From an uncultured Lutibacter sp. (GTDB taxonomy: Bacteria; Bacteroidota; Bacteroidia; Flavobacteriales; Flavobacteriaceae), in assembly GCF_947495725.1 (NCBI RefSeq), contig NZ_CANLZZ010000004.1:310001-374000 (forward strand): a stretch of 64,000 nucleotides of DNA, read 5' to 3'. Under the pieces are notes generated by a model. That model was not told where the DNA came from and ran no database searches. It saw only the letters and a list, made by a program, of their open reading frames with translations. Position 1 is the first letter of the stretch. Each line of letters begins with the position of its first letter. Below are positions 52,579 through 61,316 of this stretch, in pieces. A program made the translations under genes and the position numbers.

Positions 52579-53508
52579 TTACAATATTCGATTTATTATA
52601 ACAGAATAATCAATTAATGCAAGGCTAAAAACTCCTGCCAATATTAGAAACTTTAATAGTAAATGAAGAATTACAAATTGCTTTTTACTTTTACTAAACC
52701 ATAACAAAAATACAAATACAGTTAACACCAATATACTTCCATAAAAATAATATTTCATCCCTCCAATTTCAGGGTATTTTAATAAAAAGTAAATTGGATT
52801 GAGTGTTAAAAAAACCAATAAGGTTATTAATATTTTCGTAAAATATTCTCCGTATTTAACCGCAATTGTTTGATAGTCTTGGACAAAATCTCCTTGAATT
52901 CTTTCTAAATCTTTAATTAATTGCCTTACTAACAATATAAAAAACAAAAAAGCGGCGTGCGTAAAAATAATTTCAGAAAAATTTTTATAGTAAACAAATA
53001 TTGCGAAAAAAGGTAAAATTTCGAGAATTGCAGCTGTAAACAATCCAATTAATGGATATTTTTTTAATTTATGTGAATAAAACCAAATTCCAAAAATATA
53101 AACTGCAAAAAACAATGATGCCCTAAAAGAGACAAATAAGGCAATTAAAACGCCTATAAAATTTAGAGCAAAATAGATACGTAATTTTACTCTTTGGCTT
53201 ACAATAGCATCTATTTTAGATTTCACTGGACGATTTATACGATCTGTTTCTGTATCGTAAAAATTATTAATAATATACCCCGCGGCAATTACGCATAATG
53301 TTGACAACACAATTAAATATAAGTGAATATCTAATAATACGTGACGAAGTGATTTATCCGGTGAAAAAATAAAAATTGATGCTAAATATTGAGCTATTAC
53401 AATTAAAAAAATATTATAACCGCGAACAACAGAGAATAAACTTAATAGTTTTATATATAACGGAGCATTTTTTTTGCTGTTATTTTTTGAGATTTCTAAT
53501 AAATCCAT
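52579..53508 (-). CDS. UbiA-family prenyltransferase
   Basis: The 309-residue membrane protein has eight or nine helices and the two Asp-rich motifs of the UbiA superfamily: NNFYDTETDRINRP at 81-94 and DLERIQGDF at about 204-212. It is of the geranylgeranylglycerol-phosphate geranylgeranyltransferase type often annotated in Bacteroidota. The prenyl acceptor is unknown. It lies 28 bp after the mevalonate-kinase gene in an isoprenoid operon. Confidence 0.85.
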   Translation of the reverse strand: MDLLEISKNNSKKNAPLYIKLLSLFSVVRGYNIFLIVIAQYLASIFIFSPDKSLRHVLLDIHLYLIVLSTLCVIAAGYIINNFYDTETDRINRPVKSKIDAIVSQRVKLRIYFALNFIGVLIALFVSFRASLFFAVYIFGIWFYSHKLKKYPLIGLFTAAILEILPFFAIFVYYKNFSEIIFTHAAFLFFILLVRQLIKDLERIQGDFVQDYQTIAVKYGEYFTKILITLLVFLTLNPIYFLLKYPEIGGMKYYFYGSILVLTVFVFLLWFSKSKKQFVILHLLLKFLILAGVFSLALIDYSVIINRIL

Positions 53509-53536
53509 TATTGAAATTTTTCTCGATTACAAACTC

Positions 53537-54463
53537 TTAAAATCTATAAACTAACTCTAAATTATAGTTTTTTAGCAGCTCTTTTGTTTTGTTGTAATCC
53601 TTAGTAAAGCCTAAAATATAACCTCCACCTCCAGAGCCACAAAGTTTTAAATAATAGTCGTTAGTTTCTAAACCTTTTTGCCAAACATTATGAAAGCGTT
53701 GAGGAATCATTGGTTTAAAATTATCTAATACAACTTTAGAAAGTCCTTTTACATTTCCTAATAAGGATTTAACGTTTCCTTTCAAAAAATCATCTATACA
53801 AGCATCTGTATATTTAGCAAAATCTTCATTTAACATTTTTCGAAAACCTTCATTTTTCATTTTTGTCATAAAAATGTTAATCATAGGTTCCGTTTCACCC
53901 ATTATTTCAGAATCTAACAAGAAAACTGCTCCTTTTCCTTCCCTTTGAGCAGGTATTCCTGTTGCTTCTAAATTATCTTTTGAATTGATTAAAATTGGAA
54001 TGCTTAAATATGAATTTAATGGATCTAAACCTGAACTTTTTCCGTGAAAAAAAGATTCCATTAAAGAAAAAACTTGTTTTAACAACATTAACTTATCACG
54101 AGTTAAGTTTTCTAAAACAGTAATTTTATCATCGGCATATTTATCATAAATTGAAGCAACTAGCGCTCCAGAACTCCCAACTCCATATCCTTGTGGAATA
54201 CTAGAATCAAAGTACATACCATCTTCAATATCAGCTTTAAATTCATCTAACCTAAAATTTACTAAGTTAGTTTCCAATCTTTTTAAATAGACGTAAAACT
54301 TCTTTAAATTCTCATTAGATTTTTTGGCATTATCATTTAGCTCTTCTGTCTTTTTTAAAGCTCCTTGAAAACTATTGTAAGGAATGGCCAAACCTTTGGA
54401 ATCTTTTATAATTCCATACTCACCAAATAACAATATTTTAGCGTAAAAAAGTGGTCCTTTCAT
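53537..54463 (-). CDS. Mevalonate kinase (GHMP family)
   Basis: The 308-residue GHMP kinase starts YAKILLFGEYGIIKDSKGLA and has the ATP-loop GYGVGSSGALVASIYD at 92-107. The C-terminal motif LKLCGSGGGGYILGF is complete. It phosphorylates mevalonate, as inferred from its position 5 bp after the mevalonate diphosphate decarboxylase gene. A second GHMP kinase at 60387-61316 may supply the phosphomevalonate step, although the roles could be exchanged. Confidence 0.8.
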   Translation of the reverse strand: MKGPLFYAKILLFGEYGIIKDSKGLAIPYNSFQGALKKTEELNDNAKKSNENLKKFYVYLKRLETNLVNFRLDEFKADIEDGMYFDSSIPQGYGVGSSGALVASIYDKYADDKITVLENLTRDKLMLLKQVFSLMESFFHGKSSGLDPLNSYLSIPILINSKDNLEATGIPAQREGKGAVFLLDSEIMGETEPMINIFMTKMKNEGFRKMLNEDFAKYTDACIDDFLKGNVKSLLGNVKGLSKVVLDNFKPMIPQRFHNVWQKGLETNDYYLKLCGSGGGGYILGFTKDYNKTKELLKNYNLELVYRF

Positions 54464-54468
54464 AAATG

Positions 54469-55581
54469 TTAATTATTGGATACTAGTTTTGCCCCTATTC
54501 CAACTCTATCGCAAATATAGTGATTTTCTTGACAATACTGAATTAACTCACTTGTTATAAAATTGTTAACCTCTTCTTTTTCTATTTCAGGAAACAATAT
54601 ATGTACATTGGCACCGGCATCTAACGTAAAACAAATGTTACTATTTGTTGAGGCTCTAAACTCCCAAATTTTGTTTATTATTTTTAATGTATTAGGTTTC
54701 ATTAAAATAAAATATGGATTACTCGTCATCATCATTGCATGTAAACTCAATGCTTCACTTTCAACAATAGCAATAAACTGTTTTAATTCTCCATTTTGAA
54801 GTATTTCTGATAGTTTTGAAACATTATCATTAGCCTGTTTAAAACGTTGTGCCGCAAAAGGATGCTTATGCATTAATTTATGCCCAACTGTACTAGAAAC
54901 TTGCTTTTCCCCTTCATCAACCAACAAAATAGTATCGTGGTAATTTTTAAAGTTATCATGAACTTTATTAGGATATTTAATTCCAAATAAATTAGAACTT
55001 CCTTTAATATCTTTATGACTACCCCAAACAATTAATTCTCCTTCTATACTTCTACAAGCACTACCAGAACCTAGACGCGCTAAAAACGATGCTTTTTTAT
55101 TGAAATATTCATCTGTCATTTTAAGATTTAATTCCTTTTCAATACTCATTAAACACAAAGCTAAGGCACTCATTCCGCTAGCCGAAGAAGCAATTCCACT
55201 ACTATGAGGAAAGGAATTTCTTGATTCAATAATAAAATTGAAGTCTTTTAAAAAAGGAATGTATTGTTCAACCCTTTTAAAAAATGTTTCAATTTTTGGT
55301 TTAAAATCCTCTTTCTTTTTCCCTTCAAAATAAACTTCAAAATTATAACCACCATTATGAGATTCTGAATTAAGTTTAGAATGACGTTTTGTATATTTTA
55401 AAGTAGTTAACGTAAAACAAGCGTCTAATGTAAAACTAACAGAAGCATTTTCTGGTAATTGCGGATCGCGTTTTCCCCAATATTTTACCAAAGCAATATT
55501 GCTAGGAGTTTTCCAAGTAGCATTCCCACTTTTTATGGAATTTGAATTATAATTTTCTAAAATAAAATCGGCTTCAATCAA
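54469..55581 (-). CDS. mvaD: Diphosphomevalonate decarboxylase
   Basis: The family landmark WKTPSNIALVKYWGKRDPQL lies near the N-terminus, followed by PENASVSFTLDACFT, HSSGIASSASGMSALALCL, and GSGSACRSIEGELIVWGS. It makes isopentenyl diphosphate from mevalonate diphosphate with ATP. The start is most likely the TTG at 55581 (370 residues, reading IEADFILENY); a TTG six codons upstream falls inside the -7 box at 55597-55604, and no ATG is available. It heads an operon with the mevalonate-kinase and UbiA genes. Confidence 0.9.
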   Translation of the reverse strand: MIEADFILENYNSNSIKSGNATWKTPSNIALVKYWGKRDPQLPENASVSFTLDACFTLTTLKYTKRHSKLNSESHNGGYNFEVYFEGKKKEDFKPKIETFFKRVEQYIPFLKDFNFIIESRNSFPHSSGIASSASGMSALALCLMSIEKELNLKMTDEYFNKKASFLARLGSGSACRSIEGELIVWGSHKDIKGSSNLFGIKYPNKVHDNFKNYHDTILLVDEGEKQVSSTVGHKLMHKHPFAAQRFKQANDNVSKLSEILQNGELKQFIAIVESEALSLHAMMMTSNPYFILMKPNTLKIINKIWEFRASTNSNICFTLDAGANVHILFPEIEKEEVNNFITSELIQYCQENHYICDRVGIGAKLVSNN

Positions 55582-55596
55582 AACAAAAATTTTGCG

Positions 55597-55604
55597 CAAA
55601 GATA
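55597..55604 (-). promoter_or_regulatory. -7 box of the mevalonate operon
   Basis: TATCTTTG on the minus strand matches TAnnTTTG. There are 15 bp between it and the TTG start at 55581, and it lies 10 bp beyond the stop of the LytTR gene. Confidence 0.6.
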
Positions 55605-55614
55605 AATGTTTTAG

Positions 55615-56331
55615 CTAAACATTATCTAATCTTTGAAGTACATCTTTTTTATAACTTCTACTTATGGGCAATGCTTTTTTATGAATCTCAATAAACTCGT
55701 TTGTAAACGATTCAATTTTTGAAATTGAAACAATAAATGAGCGATGAATTCTTAAAAAATCTAATTTAGGCAATTTTGCTTCAATACTTGATATTGTTTC
55801 GCGAGTAACAATAACCTTTTCATTTAAATGGAATTTTAAATAATCGCTAAAACTTTCGACATATTTAATTTCTGAAAAATTAATTTTCATCATTTTACGA
55901 TCAGCACGCACAAAAATAAAATCATTTTTTTCGGGCTTTATTTCTATTGAAGAATTAGTTACTTCAACATTTGTTTCTCCTAAAAATTTATTTACAGCTT
56001 GCAATAGACGTTCAAACGAAATTGGCTTTAATAAATAATCTACCGCTTGCAAATTAAAACCGTCAATAGCATATTCTCTATAAGCTGTTGTAAAAATTAC
56101 TTTTATGTTTTTATTGATTGATTTCGCAAACGAAAGTCCTGATATTTCAGGCATGTTTATATCTAAAAAAATTAAATCTATTTGGTTAGAATTTATTGCA
56201 TTAAACGCTTCAATGGCATTTTTACAAGTGGCAACCACATTTACTGCGTCTACTTTTTGTAAATGATTTTGCAAAATTTCACGTGCCATGGGCTCGTCAT
56301 CAACAATAATACAGTTAACTAATTTACTCAT
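55615..56331 (-). CDS. LytTR-family response regulator
   Basis: The 238-residue regulator has a receiver domain with Asp57 (LIFLDINMPEISG) and a LytTR DNA-binding domain at about 135-235 (FIFVRADRKMMKINFSEIKY, FLRIHRSFIVSISKI). It pairs with the LytS-type kinase upstream, whose gene end it overlaps by 8 bp. Target genes are unknown; the ExbB-like channel gene lies upstream of the kinase on the other strand. Confidence 0.92.
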   Translation of the reverse strand: MSKLVNCIIVDDEPMAREILQNHLQKVDAVNVVATCKNAIEAFNAINSNQIDLIFLDINMPEISGLSFAKSINKNIKVIFTTAYREYAIDGFNLQAVDYLLKPISFERLLQAVNKFLGETNVEVTNSSIEIKPEKNDFIFVRADRKMMKINFSEIKYVESFSDYLKFHLNEKVIVTRETISSIEAKLPKLDFLRIHRSFIVSISKIESFTNEFIEIHKKALPISRSYKKDVLQRLDNV

Positions 56332-57397
56332 TTTTAAACTGTTTTAAATTCTTAATAATCAATTTTACTTTAAAACTATTGTCCGTTTGTTTGGTTTCTA
56401 ATAAATATTTATTTGTGTATAACATTTCCAATCGTTTTTCAATATTTTCCAACCCAATTCCTTTATTAATTTTATTTTCTTTTATTGATGTGTTTTCTAT
56501 TTCAAAAAATAACTTATTTCCTTCTGTTTTTATACTAATTTCAACATTTAAACTACCATTTATAATATCACCGTGTTTAAATGCATTTTCAACAAAAGGT
56601 ATTAATAACATAGGTGCAGTTTGAGTAGTATTATTTGAAACTTCAATTTTGGTTTCCACCTCTAATGTATCATGAAATCTCATTTTTTCAAGAGAAACAT
56701 AATCCATTAAGTGATTAATTTCGTCCATTAATAAAACTTGTGGTTTTTCAATTTGATATAAAATATAATCTAGTAAATTAGAAAGTTTTAGAATCATTTC
56801 TGGTGCTTCATCTTTCTTTTTTAGAGCAAAACCGTAAATGGTATTTAATGAATTAAATAAAAAATGTGGATGAATTTGCATCTTCAAAAACCGTAATTCT
56901 TGATCTTTAATTTGTAGCTGGGTTTGCAGTATTTTATTCTTTAAATTTTCATTACTCACTATAGATTTATAATTGTACATTATTAAACTAAATGACACAA
57001 TAATTAACACCACAAAATAAACTCCTAGCACAATAAATGGCAGTGTTTTAGTTAGTGGTGCAGAATTACCAACATTTTTATAACCTTCAGAATATAGTAA
57101 TCCATACATTATGGATAAAATAATTAAAAACACCGAGAGAATAAGTGTGTAAATACTGTATAAAATAAAATATAAATATTTTTTAGTGAGTAAATAATTA
57201 GGGATTAAATAATAAATTAAAAAATAGCTTACAAGAATTGTAATAGGCATTAAAAACGCCGAAAACAATTTTACATATTGCGTATTTGAACTTCCATATC
57301 CTAAAAAATAGGCGTAAAAATTATAAATTACTATCCAAAATAGTAGGTGACCACAAATGGTTAAAATATATTTTAAAATAGTATTCTTACTTTTCAT
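56324..57397 (-). CDS. LytS-type sensor histidine kinase
   Basis: From ATG 57397 the product has 357 residues (a TTG three codons earlier is an artefact). Four transmembrane helices lie at about 12-32, 45-66, 76-98 and 120-145. The His_kinase domain has the phospho-acceptor in MQIHPHFLFNSLNTIYGF, and the ATP-binding part shows IPFVENAFKHGD and GIGLENIEKRLEMLY. It signals to the LytTR regulator. The N-terminal helices may sense a membrane signal. Confidence 0.9.
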   Translation of the reverse strand: MKSKNTILKYILTICGHLLFWIVIYNFYAYFLGYGSSNTQYVKLFSAFLMPITILVSYFLIYYLIPNYLLTKKYLYFILYSIYTLILSVFLIILSIMYGLLYSEGYKNVGNSAPLTKTLPFIVLGVYFVVLIIVSFSLIMYNYKSIVSNENLKNKILQTQLQIKDQELRFLKMQIHPHFLFNSLNTIYGFALKKKDEAPEMILKLSNLLDYILYQIEKPQVLLMDEINHLMDYVSLEKMRFHDTLEVETKIEVSNNTTQTAPMLLIPFVENAFKHGDIINGSLNVEISIKTEGNKLFFEIENTSIKENKINKGIGLENIEKRLEMLYTNKYLLETKQTDNSFKVKLIIKNLKQFKNE

Positions 57398-57573
57398 AAA
57401 GTGCAATATGCAAATAATGCTAAAGTTAAATCTATTTTAGCGACAGAAACAGAAAAAATCACCTCATTTTACCAATTTCCAACTTTATTCTACAAAATTC
57501 TGGTTTAATCTGTTGATTATCGTAACTTTCTTGTCAATTACCGCAATTAAATTTAACTAATTAGTAAACAATT

Positions 57574-57581
57574 TACTTTTG
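57574..57581 (+). promoter_or_regulatory. -7 box of the ExbB-like gene
   Basis: TACTTTTG matches TAnnTTTG 26 bp before the start codon at 57608. It is divergent from the LytS-type kinase gene. Confidence 0.55.
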
Positions 57582-57607
57582 ACTTATAATTTTAAAAAAA
57601 CCACATT

Positions 57608-57997
57608 ATGTTATTAGCACTTCAAACCTTTAAACCTTTAATTGGAAATCCATTTTTAGCAAGATTAGATGAAGGAGGTCCATTATTTATGTACACAACA
57701 CTTTTTATTTTAATTGTAATTATTGCACTTTTAATAAGAGGTTTTGTAAAACCAACAACACGAGACAAAACGGTTACTGTGGTAAGTTCCATTAGTTTAT
57801 TTGTATTGGTTTGGGGATTTTTAGGTCAAATGATTGGTTTAATAACTGCGTTTGACGCAATTCAAGCAATGGGAGATGTTTCACCTTCTATTTTAGCTGG
57901 CGGACTTAAAGTTGCAATTCTTTCTCCTTTATTTGGTATGATTGTTTTTCTAATTGCCAGAATTGGAATTATTATTTTGAACATACTTAAAAAATAA
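57608..57997 (+). CDS. Short MotA/TolQ/ExbB-family proton channel protein
   Basis: The 129-residue protein has three hydrophobic helices (about 28-46, 55-75 and 95-125) and the TolQ/ExbB signature in GFLGQMIGLITAFDAI at about 70-85 and GGLKVAILSPLFGMIVFLIAR at about 98-118. It is much shorter than the usual 200-250 residues: the cytoplasmic loop is missing. No ExbD/TolR partner is adjacent. It may be a minimal channel or an accessory component next to the LytS/LytTR pair. Confidence 0.8.
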   Translation: MLLALQTFKPLIGNPFLARLDEGGPLFMYTTLFILIVIIALLIRGFVKPTTRDKTVTVVSSISLFVLVWGFLGQMIGLITAFDAIQAMGDVSPSILAGGLKVAILSPLFGMIVFLIARIGIIILNILKK

Positions 57998-58037
57998 ATT
58001 TTACACTTATCTGCCTTTTTAGTTACTTTTACAAAAT

Positions 58038-58646
58038 ATGAAAACTAAAAAGGCTTTTATTCTTTTAAATGGGTTAAAACCGAAGGTTTTTCCAGACTTA
58101 TCTAAATACGATTTTTCGTGTGCAATAGATGGTGCGTACAACCATTTTAAAGAAAATAATATTGTTCCGGATTTGGTTACTGGTGATTTTGATTCTATAA
58201 ATAAAGTTCCAAAAGATGTAGAAGTTATTAATACTCCCGATCAAAATTTTACCGATTTTGAAAAAGCCCTTCAAATTATAAAAGATAAAGGGTTTACTTC
58301 TATTGATATTTATGGAGGAAGCGGGAAAGAGCATGACCATTTTTTAGGAAATTTAAGTACGGCACTTTTATGGATTAATGATGTACGAATAACTTTTTTC
58401 GATGATTTTGGAACCTATTTTTTTATAAATAACGAATGTATTTTAGAAAATGTTTTAAACAAAACTATTTCATTGGTTCCTTTTCCTGAAGCTCATAGCG
58501 TTAAAACCAAAGGATTAAAATACCCTTTAAATGATGAAAGTTTAATATTTGGAATGCGAGTTGGAACAAGAAATAAAGCCATTGAAAATACGGTAAAAGT
58601 TTCTTTAGCAATTGGCGATTTACTAATTTACATTAGTAATAAGTAA
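58038..58646 (+). CDS. Thiamine diphosphokinase
   Basis: The 202-residue enzyme transfers pyrophosphate from ATP to thiamine. Motifs: AIDGAYNHFKENNIVPDLVTG near the N-terminus (Asp-rich, read across two blocks), GDFDSINKVP, TDFEKALQII, and GGSGKEHDHFLGN at about 95-107. The length is typical. The small conserved gene at 58649 starts 2 bp after its stop. Confidence 0.9.
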   Translation: MKTKKAFILLNGLKPKVFPDLSKYDFSCAIDGAYNHFKENNIVPDLVTGDFDSINKVPKDVEVINTPDQNFTDFEKALQIIKDKGFTSIDIYGGSGKEHDHFLGNLSTALLWINDVRITFFDDFGTYFFINNECILENVLNKTISLVPFPEAHSVKTKGLKYPLNDESLIFGMRVGTRNKAIENTVKVSLAIGDLLIYISNK

Positions 58647-58648
58647 TT

Positions 58649-58882
58649 ATGAATAGAAAATTAAAACTAATTTGGGATTTTAAAGGCCCGGCTTCTCAAA
58701 AAACTGCTGAACACCATTGTATTCATTTAAAAGAGTTTGCATTAATTGAAAAATTACATTTCTACGAAATTAACTTTTTAATAATTTCCGAAATGCACGC
58801 TATTGCGTTTATTATTGTTGATGAAGTTGATATGAAAACCTACAGAGACGCTTTAAAACCGCATCGTGGACAATTGGCATAG
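58649..58882 (+). CDS. Small conserved protein of unknown function
   Basis: The 77-residue protein reads KLIWDFKGPASQKTAEHHCI, then HLKEFALIEKLHF, a hydrophobic middle and DALKPHRGQLA at the end. It has two conserved-looking His residues (HHCIH) that could bind a metal. No signal peptide. It starts 2 bp after the thiamine pyrophosphokinase gene and is probably translated with it. The function is unknown. Confidence 0.7.
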   Translation: MNRKLKLIWDFKGPASQKTAEHHCIHLKEFALIEKLHFYEINFLIISEMHAIAFIIVDEVDMKTYRDALKPHRGQLA

Positions 58883-58902
58883 CTTATCATTTTTTATCAT
58901 GT

Positions 58903-59056
58903 TGAAGAATCTCGGGTTCTAATTATGTGAAAGATTCTTCATATCGTATATACTTTATCTAGAATTATAAATGTCATTTTAAGCGATAGCGAAAAATCTT
59001 ATGTTTCAATTCAAACAAGATTCTTCAATTCGTTAACACCACTTTCAGAATGACAT
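58903..59056. repeat. Dispersed intergenic repeat, GAATCTT/GTCAT type
   Basis: TGAAGAATCT (58903) faces AAGATTCTTCA (58931), and ATGTCATTTTAAGCGATAGC (58971) leads to GAAAAATCTT, facing AAGATTCTTC (59017) to AGAATGACAT (59047-59056). These nested inverted repeats match the common Bacteroidota intergenic element built on GTCATTCTGA...GAAGAATCT. It lies between convergent genes. Confidence 0.7.
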
Positions 59057-59062
59057 CAAAAA

Positions 59063-60274
59063 TTAATTACCAACTGAATTCGCTACAATCCAACCACCTG
59101 TCCAAGCATTTTGAAAATTAAATCCACCTGTTACCGCATCAATATTTAACACTTCCCCTGCAAAAAATAAATTTTTATGGAATTTACTTTCAAAACGTTT
59201 AAAATTAATTTCTTTTAAATCAACACCTCCTGCAGTTACAAATTCCTCTTTAAACGTACTTTTTCCATTAACTTTAAATGTACATTTAGTTAATTGGTTA
59301 GCTAAATCTTCTAACTGTTTATTACTTAATTGTGCCCATTGAGCAGTTTCCGAAATTCGAGCAGCCTTCACTAGTTTAAACCATAAACGTTTTGAAACAT
59401 CTTCAAAAACTGAACGCAAAATAACTTGCTTTTTTCCGTTTTTATTTTTTTGAATTTTTAAAAACTCTAAAACTCCTTCTGTAGGTTTGGACAGCCAATT
59501 TACCTCTATTTCAAAATTATAATTTTTATTAGATAATTCTGTTGCGCCCCAAGCCGAAAGTTTTAAAATTCCAGGTCCACTTAATCCCCAATGTGTAATT
59601 AATAATGGTCCTTGCTCTGCTAGTTTTGAATTTAGAATTTTTACTGAAGCATTTGGAACCGAAATTCCTGGAATATTTTTCAATCTTTCATCAGAAATAT
59701 TAAAGGTAAATAATGAAGGTACTGGAGGAACAATTTTATGTCCTAAACCTTCCACTAAACTCCAGACTTTAGCATTACTACCAGCGGCAATCAATACATA
59801 ATCTGTAATAAATTCTTCAGAATTTGTTTTTACAACAAACTGTTCACCTTTCTTTTCAATAGTATCTACTCTAGAACTGGTTTTTAATACAACTCCTGCA
59901 TTATTAGCACTTTCAGTAAAACAATCTATAATAGTTTGAGATGAATTACTTTCGGGAAAAATACGATTATCGTCTTCAATTTTTAAAGGAACTCCTCTAT
60001 TTTCAAACCATTCCATGGTATCTCCAGTCATAAATTGATGAAAAGGACCTAGTAATTCTTTTCTTCCTCTGGGGTAAAACTCGGTTAAATCATTTGGTAT
60101 AAAACAAGCATGTGTAACATTACAGCGTCCACCTCCACTTACTTTAACCTTTTGAAGTACTTTATTACTCCCTTCTAAAATAACAACTTCCAATTCTGGA
60201 TTTAATTCTGCTGCATTAATTGCTGCAAAAAAACCTGCTGCACCTCCACCAACTATTATTAGTTTTTTCTTCAT
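59063..60274 (-). CDS. HI0933/BaiN-like flavoprotein oxidoreductase
   Basis: From ATG 60274 the product has 403 residues. The FAD-binding motif IIVGGGAAGFFAAINAA is at the N-terminus, followed by VSGGGRCNVTHAC, the family mark; ITHWGLSGPGILKLSAW and FVTAGGVDLKEINFKRFESK appear later, and FFAGEVLNIDAVTGGFNFQ near the C-terminus. The physiological substrate of the family is uncertain. An upstream TTG is not used, as it lies in the spacer next to a repeat. Confidence 0.85.
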   Translation of the reverse strand: MKKKLIIVGGGAAGFFAAINAAELNPELEVVILEGSNKVLQKVKVSGGGRCNVTHACFIPNDLTEFYPRGRKELLGPFHQFMTGDTMEWFENRGVPLKIEDDNRIFPESNSSQTIIDCFTESANNAGVVLKTSSRVDTIEKKGEQFVVKTNSEEFITDYVLIAAGSNAKVWSLVEGLGHKIVPPVPSLFTFNISDERLKNIPGISVPNASVKILNSKLAEQGPLLITHWGLSGPGILKLSAWGATELSNKNYNFEIEVNWLSKPTEGVLEFLKIQKNKNGKKQVILRSVFEDVSKRLWFKLVKAARISETAQWAQLSNKQLEDLANQLTKCTFKVNGKSTFKEEFVTAGGVDLKEINFKRFESKFHKNLFFAGEVLNIDAVTGGFNFQNAWTGGWIVANSVGN

Positions 60275-60301
60275 ATTTTCAACTTGCTTATTTTTGGTCA
60301 A

Positions 60302-60376
60302 CCTGAATTTAGTTCAGATTCACATAATAATTATTGCCAAGATTGATGAGATCCTGAAATAAATTCAGAATGAGGA
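60302..60376. repeat. Dispersed intergenic repeat, GATCCTGAAA type
   Basis: CCTGAATTTAGTTCAG (60302-60317) and GAGATCCTGAAATAAATTCAGAATGAGGA (60348-60376; read in parts) form opposed copies of the Bacteroidota element usually written GAGATCCTGAAACAAGTTCAG. It lies between the flavoprotein and GHMP-kinase genes. Confidence 0.65.
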
Positions 60377-60386
60377 TTTTCACCAA

Positions 60387-61316
60387 TTATAAAATTAAAT
60401 CTTGATATGGAATTATTGTTTGAAATCCTTTTTGTTTGAAATACTTTATCGAATTTTCATTTCCTGTTGCAAGAATAAAATCGCCTCCCCAAGCTCCTAA
60501 ACTTTTTGTTTGCCCAAAATAATCTGAAAAATATATTTCTTGTACTGTTTTTAGTTGAATTGTTTTTGAAACCAATTGCTCATGTTCTTGTAATAGTTTT
60601 TCAAAATCTTGTAAATTATTACATTCCACAAAGGCATTTGTTAAACTCGAAATATCACTTAATTCTGAGGTTAAATTGCCTTTTAACTCTTTAAACCGTT
60701 TAATCCCTTCTCTACTATTTTGCTTTTTATTTAAGTACACAAAATACAGTTGATCTTTAAACTGAGGATTAAATTCGGCTTGTTCTATAGTTGGTTTTAT
60801 TCCATTTCTTGTATAAAAAATTGATGTATTATGTTTTGCACAAGCTAAGTCGTAACCACTTCCTCCAAAAGTATTCTGAAGTAAAATATATGGATTTACC
60901 TCTGCCCAATTTGCTAAATTATTTATTAATGTTGAAGAGGTTCCCAATCCCCAATTTTTAGGAAAGGTTAAATGTGTTTCCACTAAATAGCCTTTATTGC
61001 TATTCAAGAAATTAGGATTTAAATTTCTAACCTCCTGTAAAATATGCATTAAGGTTTCCGCTAATGTATCATTTCCTCCATCTTCACTTGCTTCAAAATC
61101 GGCACTAAACAAACGTAATTTTGGTAAATCGAAAATAGCTTCTAACCAACATTCGTCAGTATTTGTGTAGCTCTTCCAAATTAATTGCTGTTCTTCAATT
61201 TGCTTTACAATTAAATTTTGTCCACAAGTTGTTGGTAAAGCTAGAGATTTTGCTCCATCTAAGACAAAATATTCTCCCGTTAATAATAATTTTCCGTTGC
61301 TGTAAAATTCTTTCAT
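60387..61316 (-). CDS. GHMP-family kinase next to HMG-CoA reductase
   Basis: The 309-residue protein starts FYSNGKLLLTGEYFVLDG and contains GLGTSSTLINNLANWA at about 122-137, the ATP-loop of GHMP kinases, and GSGYDLACAKHNTSIFYT, a motif typical of phosphomevalonate-kinase-like members. The C-terminal KSLGAWGGDFILATG replaces the usual Cys-Gly-Ser-Gly-rich loop. It overlaps the HMG-CoA reductase stop by one base, so the two genes are coupled. The role as phosphomevalonate kinase is inferred. Confidence 0.8.
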   Translation of the reverse strand: MKEFYSNGKLLLTGEYFVLDGAKSLALPTTCGQNLIVKQIEEQQLIWKSYTNTDECWLEAIFDLPKLRLFSADFEASEDGGNDTLAETLMHILQEVRNLNPNFLNSNKGYLVETHLTFPKNWGLGTSSTLINNLANWAEVNPYILLQNTFGGSGYDLACAKHNTSIFYTRNGIKPTIEQAEFNPQFKDQLYFVYLNKKQNSREGIKRFKELKGNLTSELSDISSLTNAFVECNNLQDFEKLLQEHEQLVSKTIQLKTVQEIYFSDYFGQTKSLGAWGGDFILATGNENSIKYFKQKGFQTIIPYQDLIL

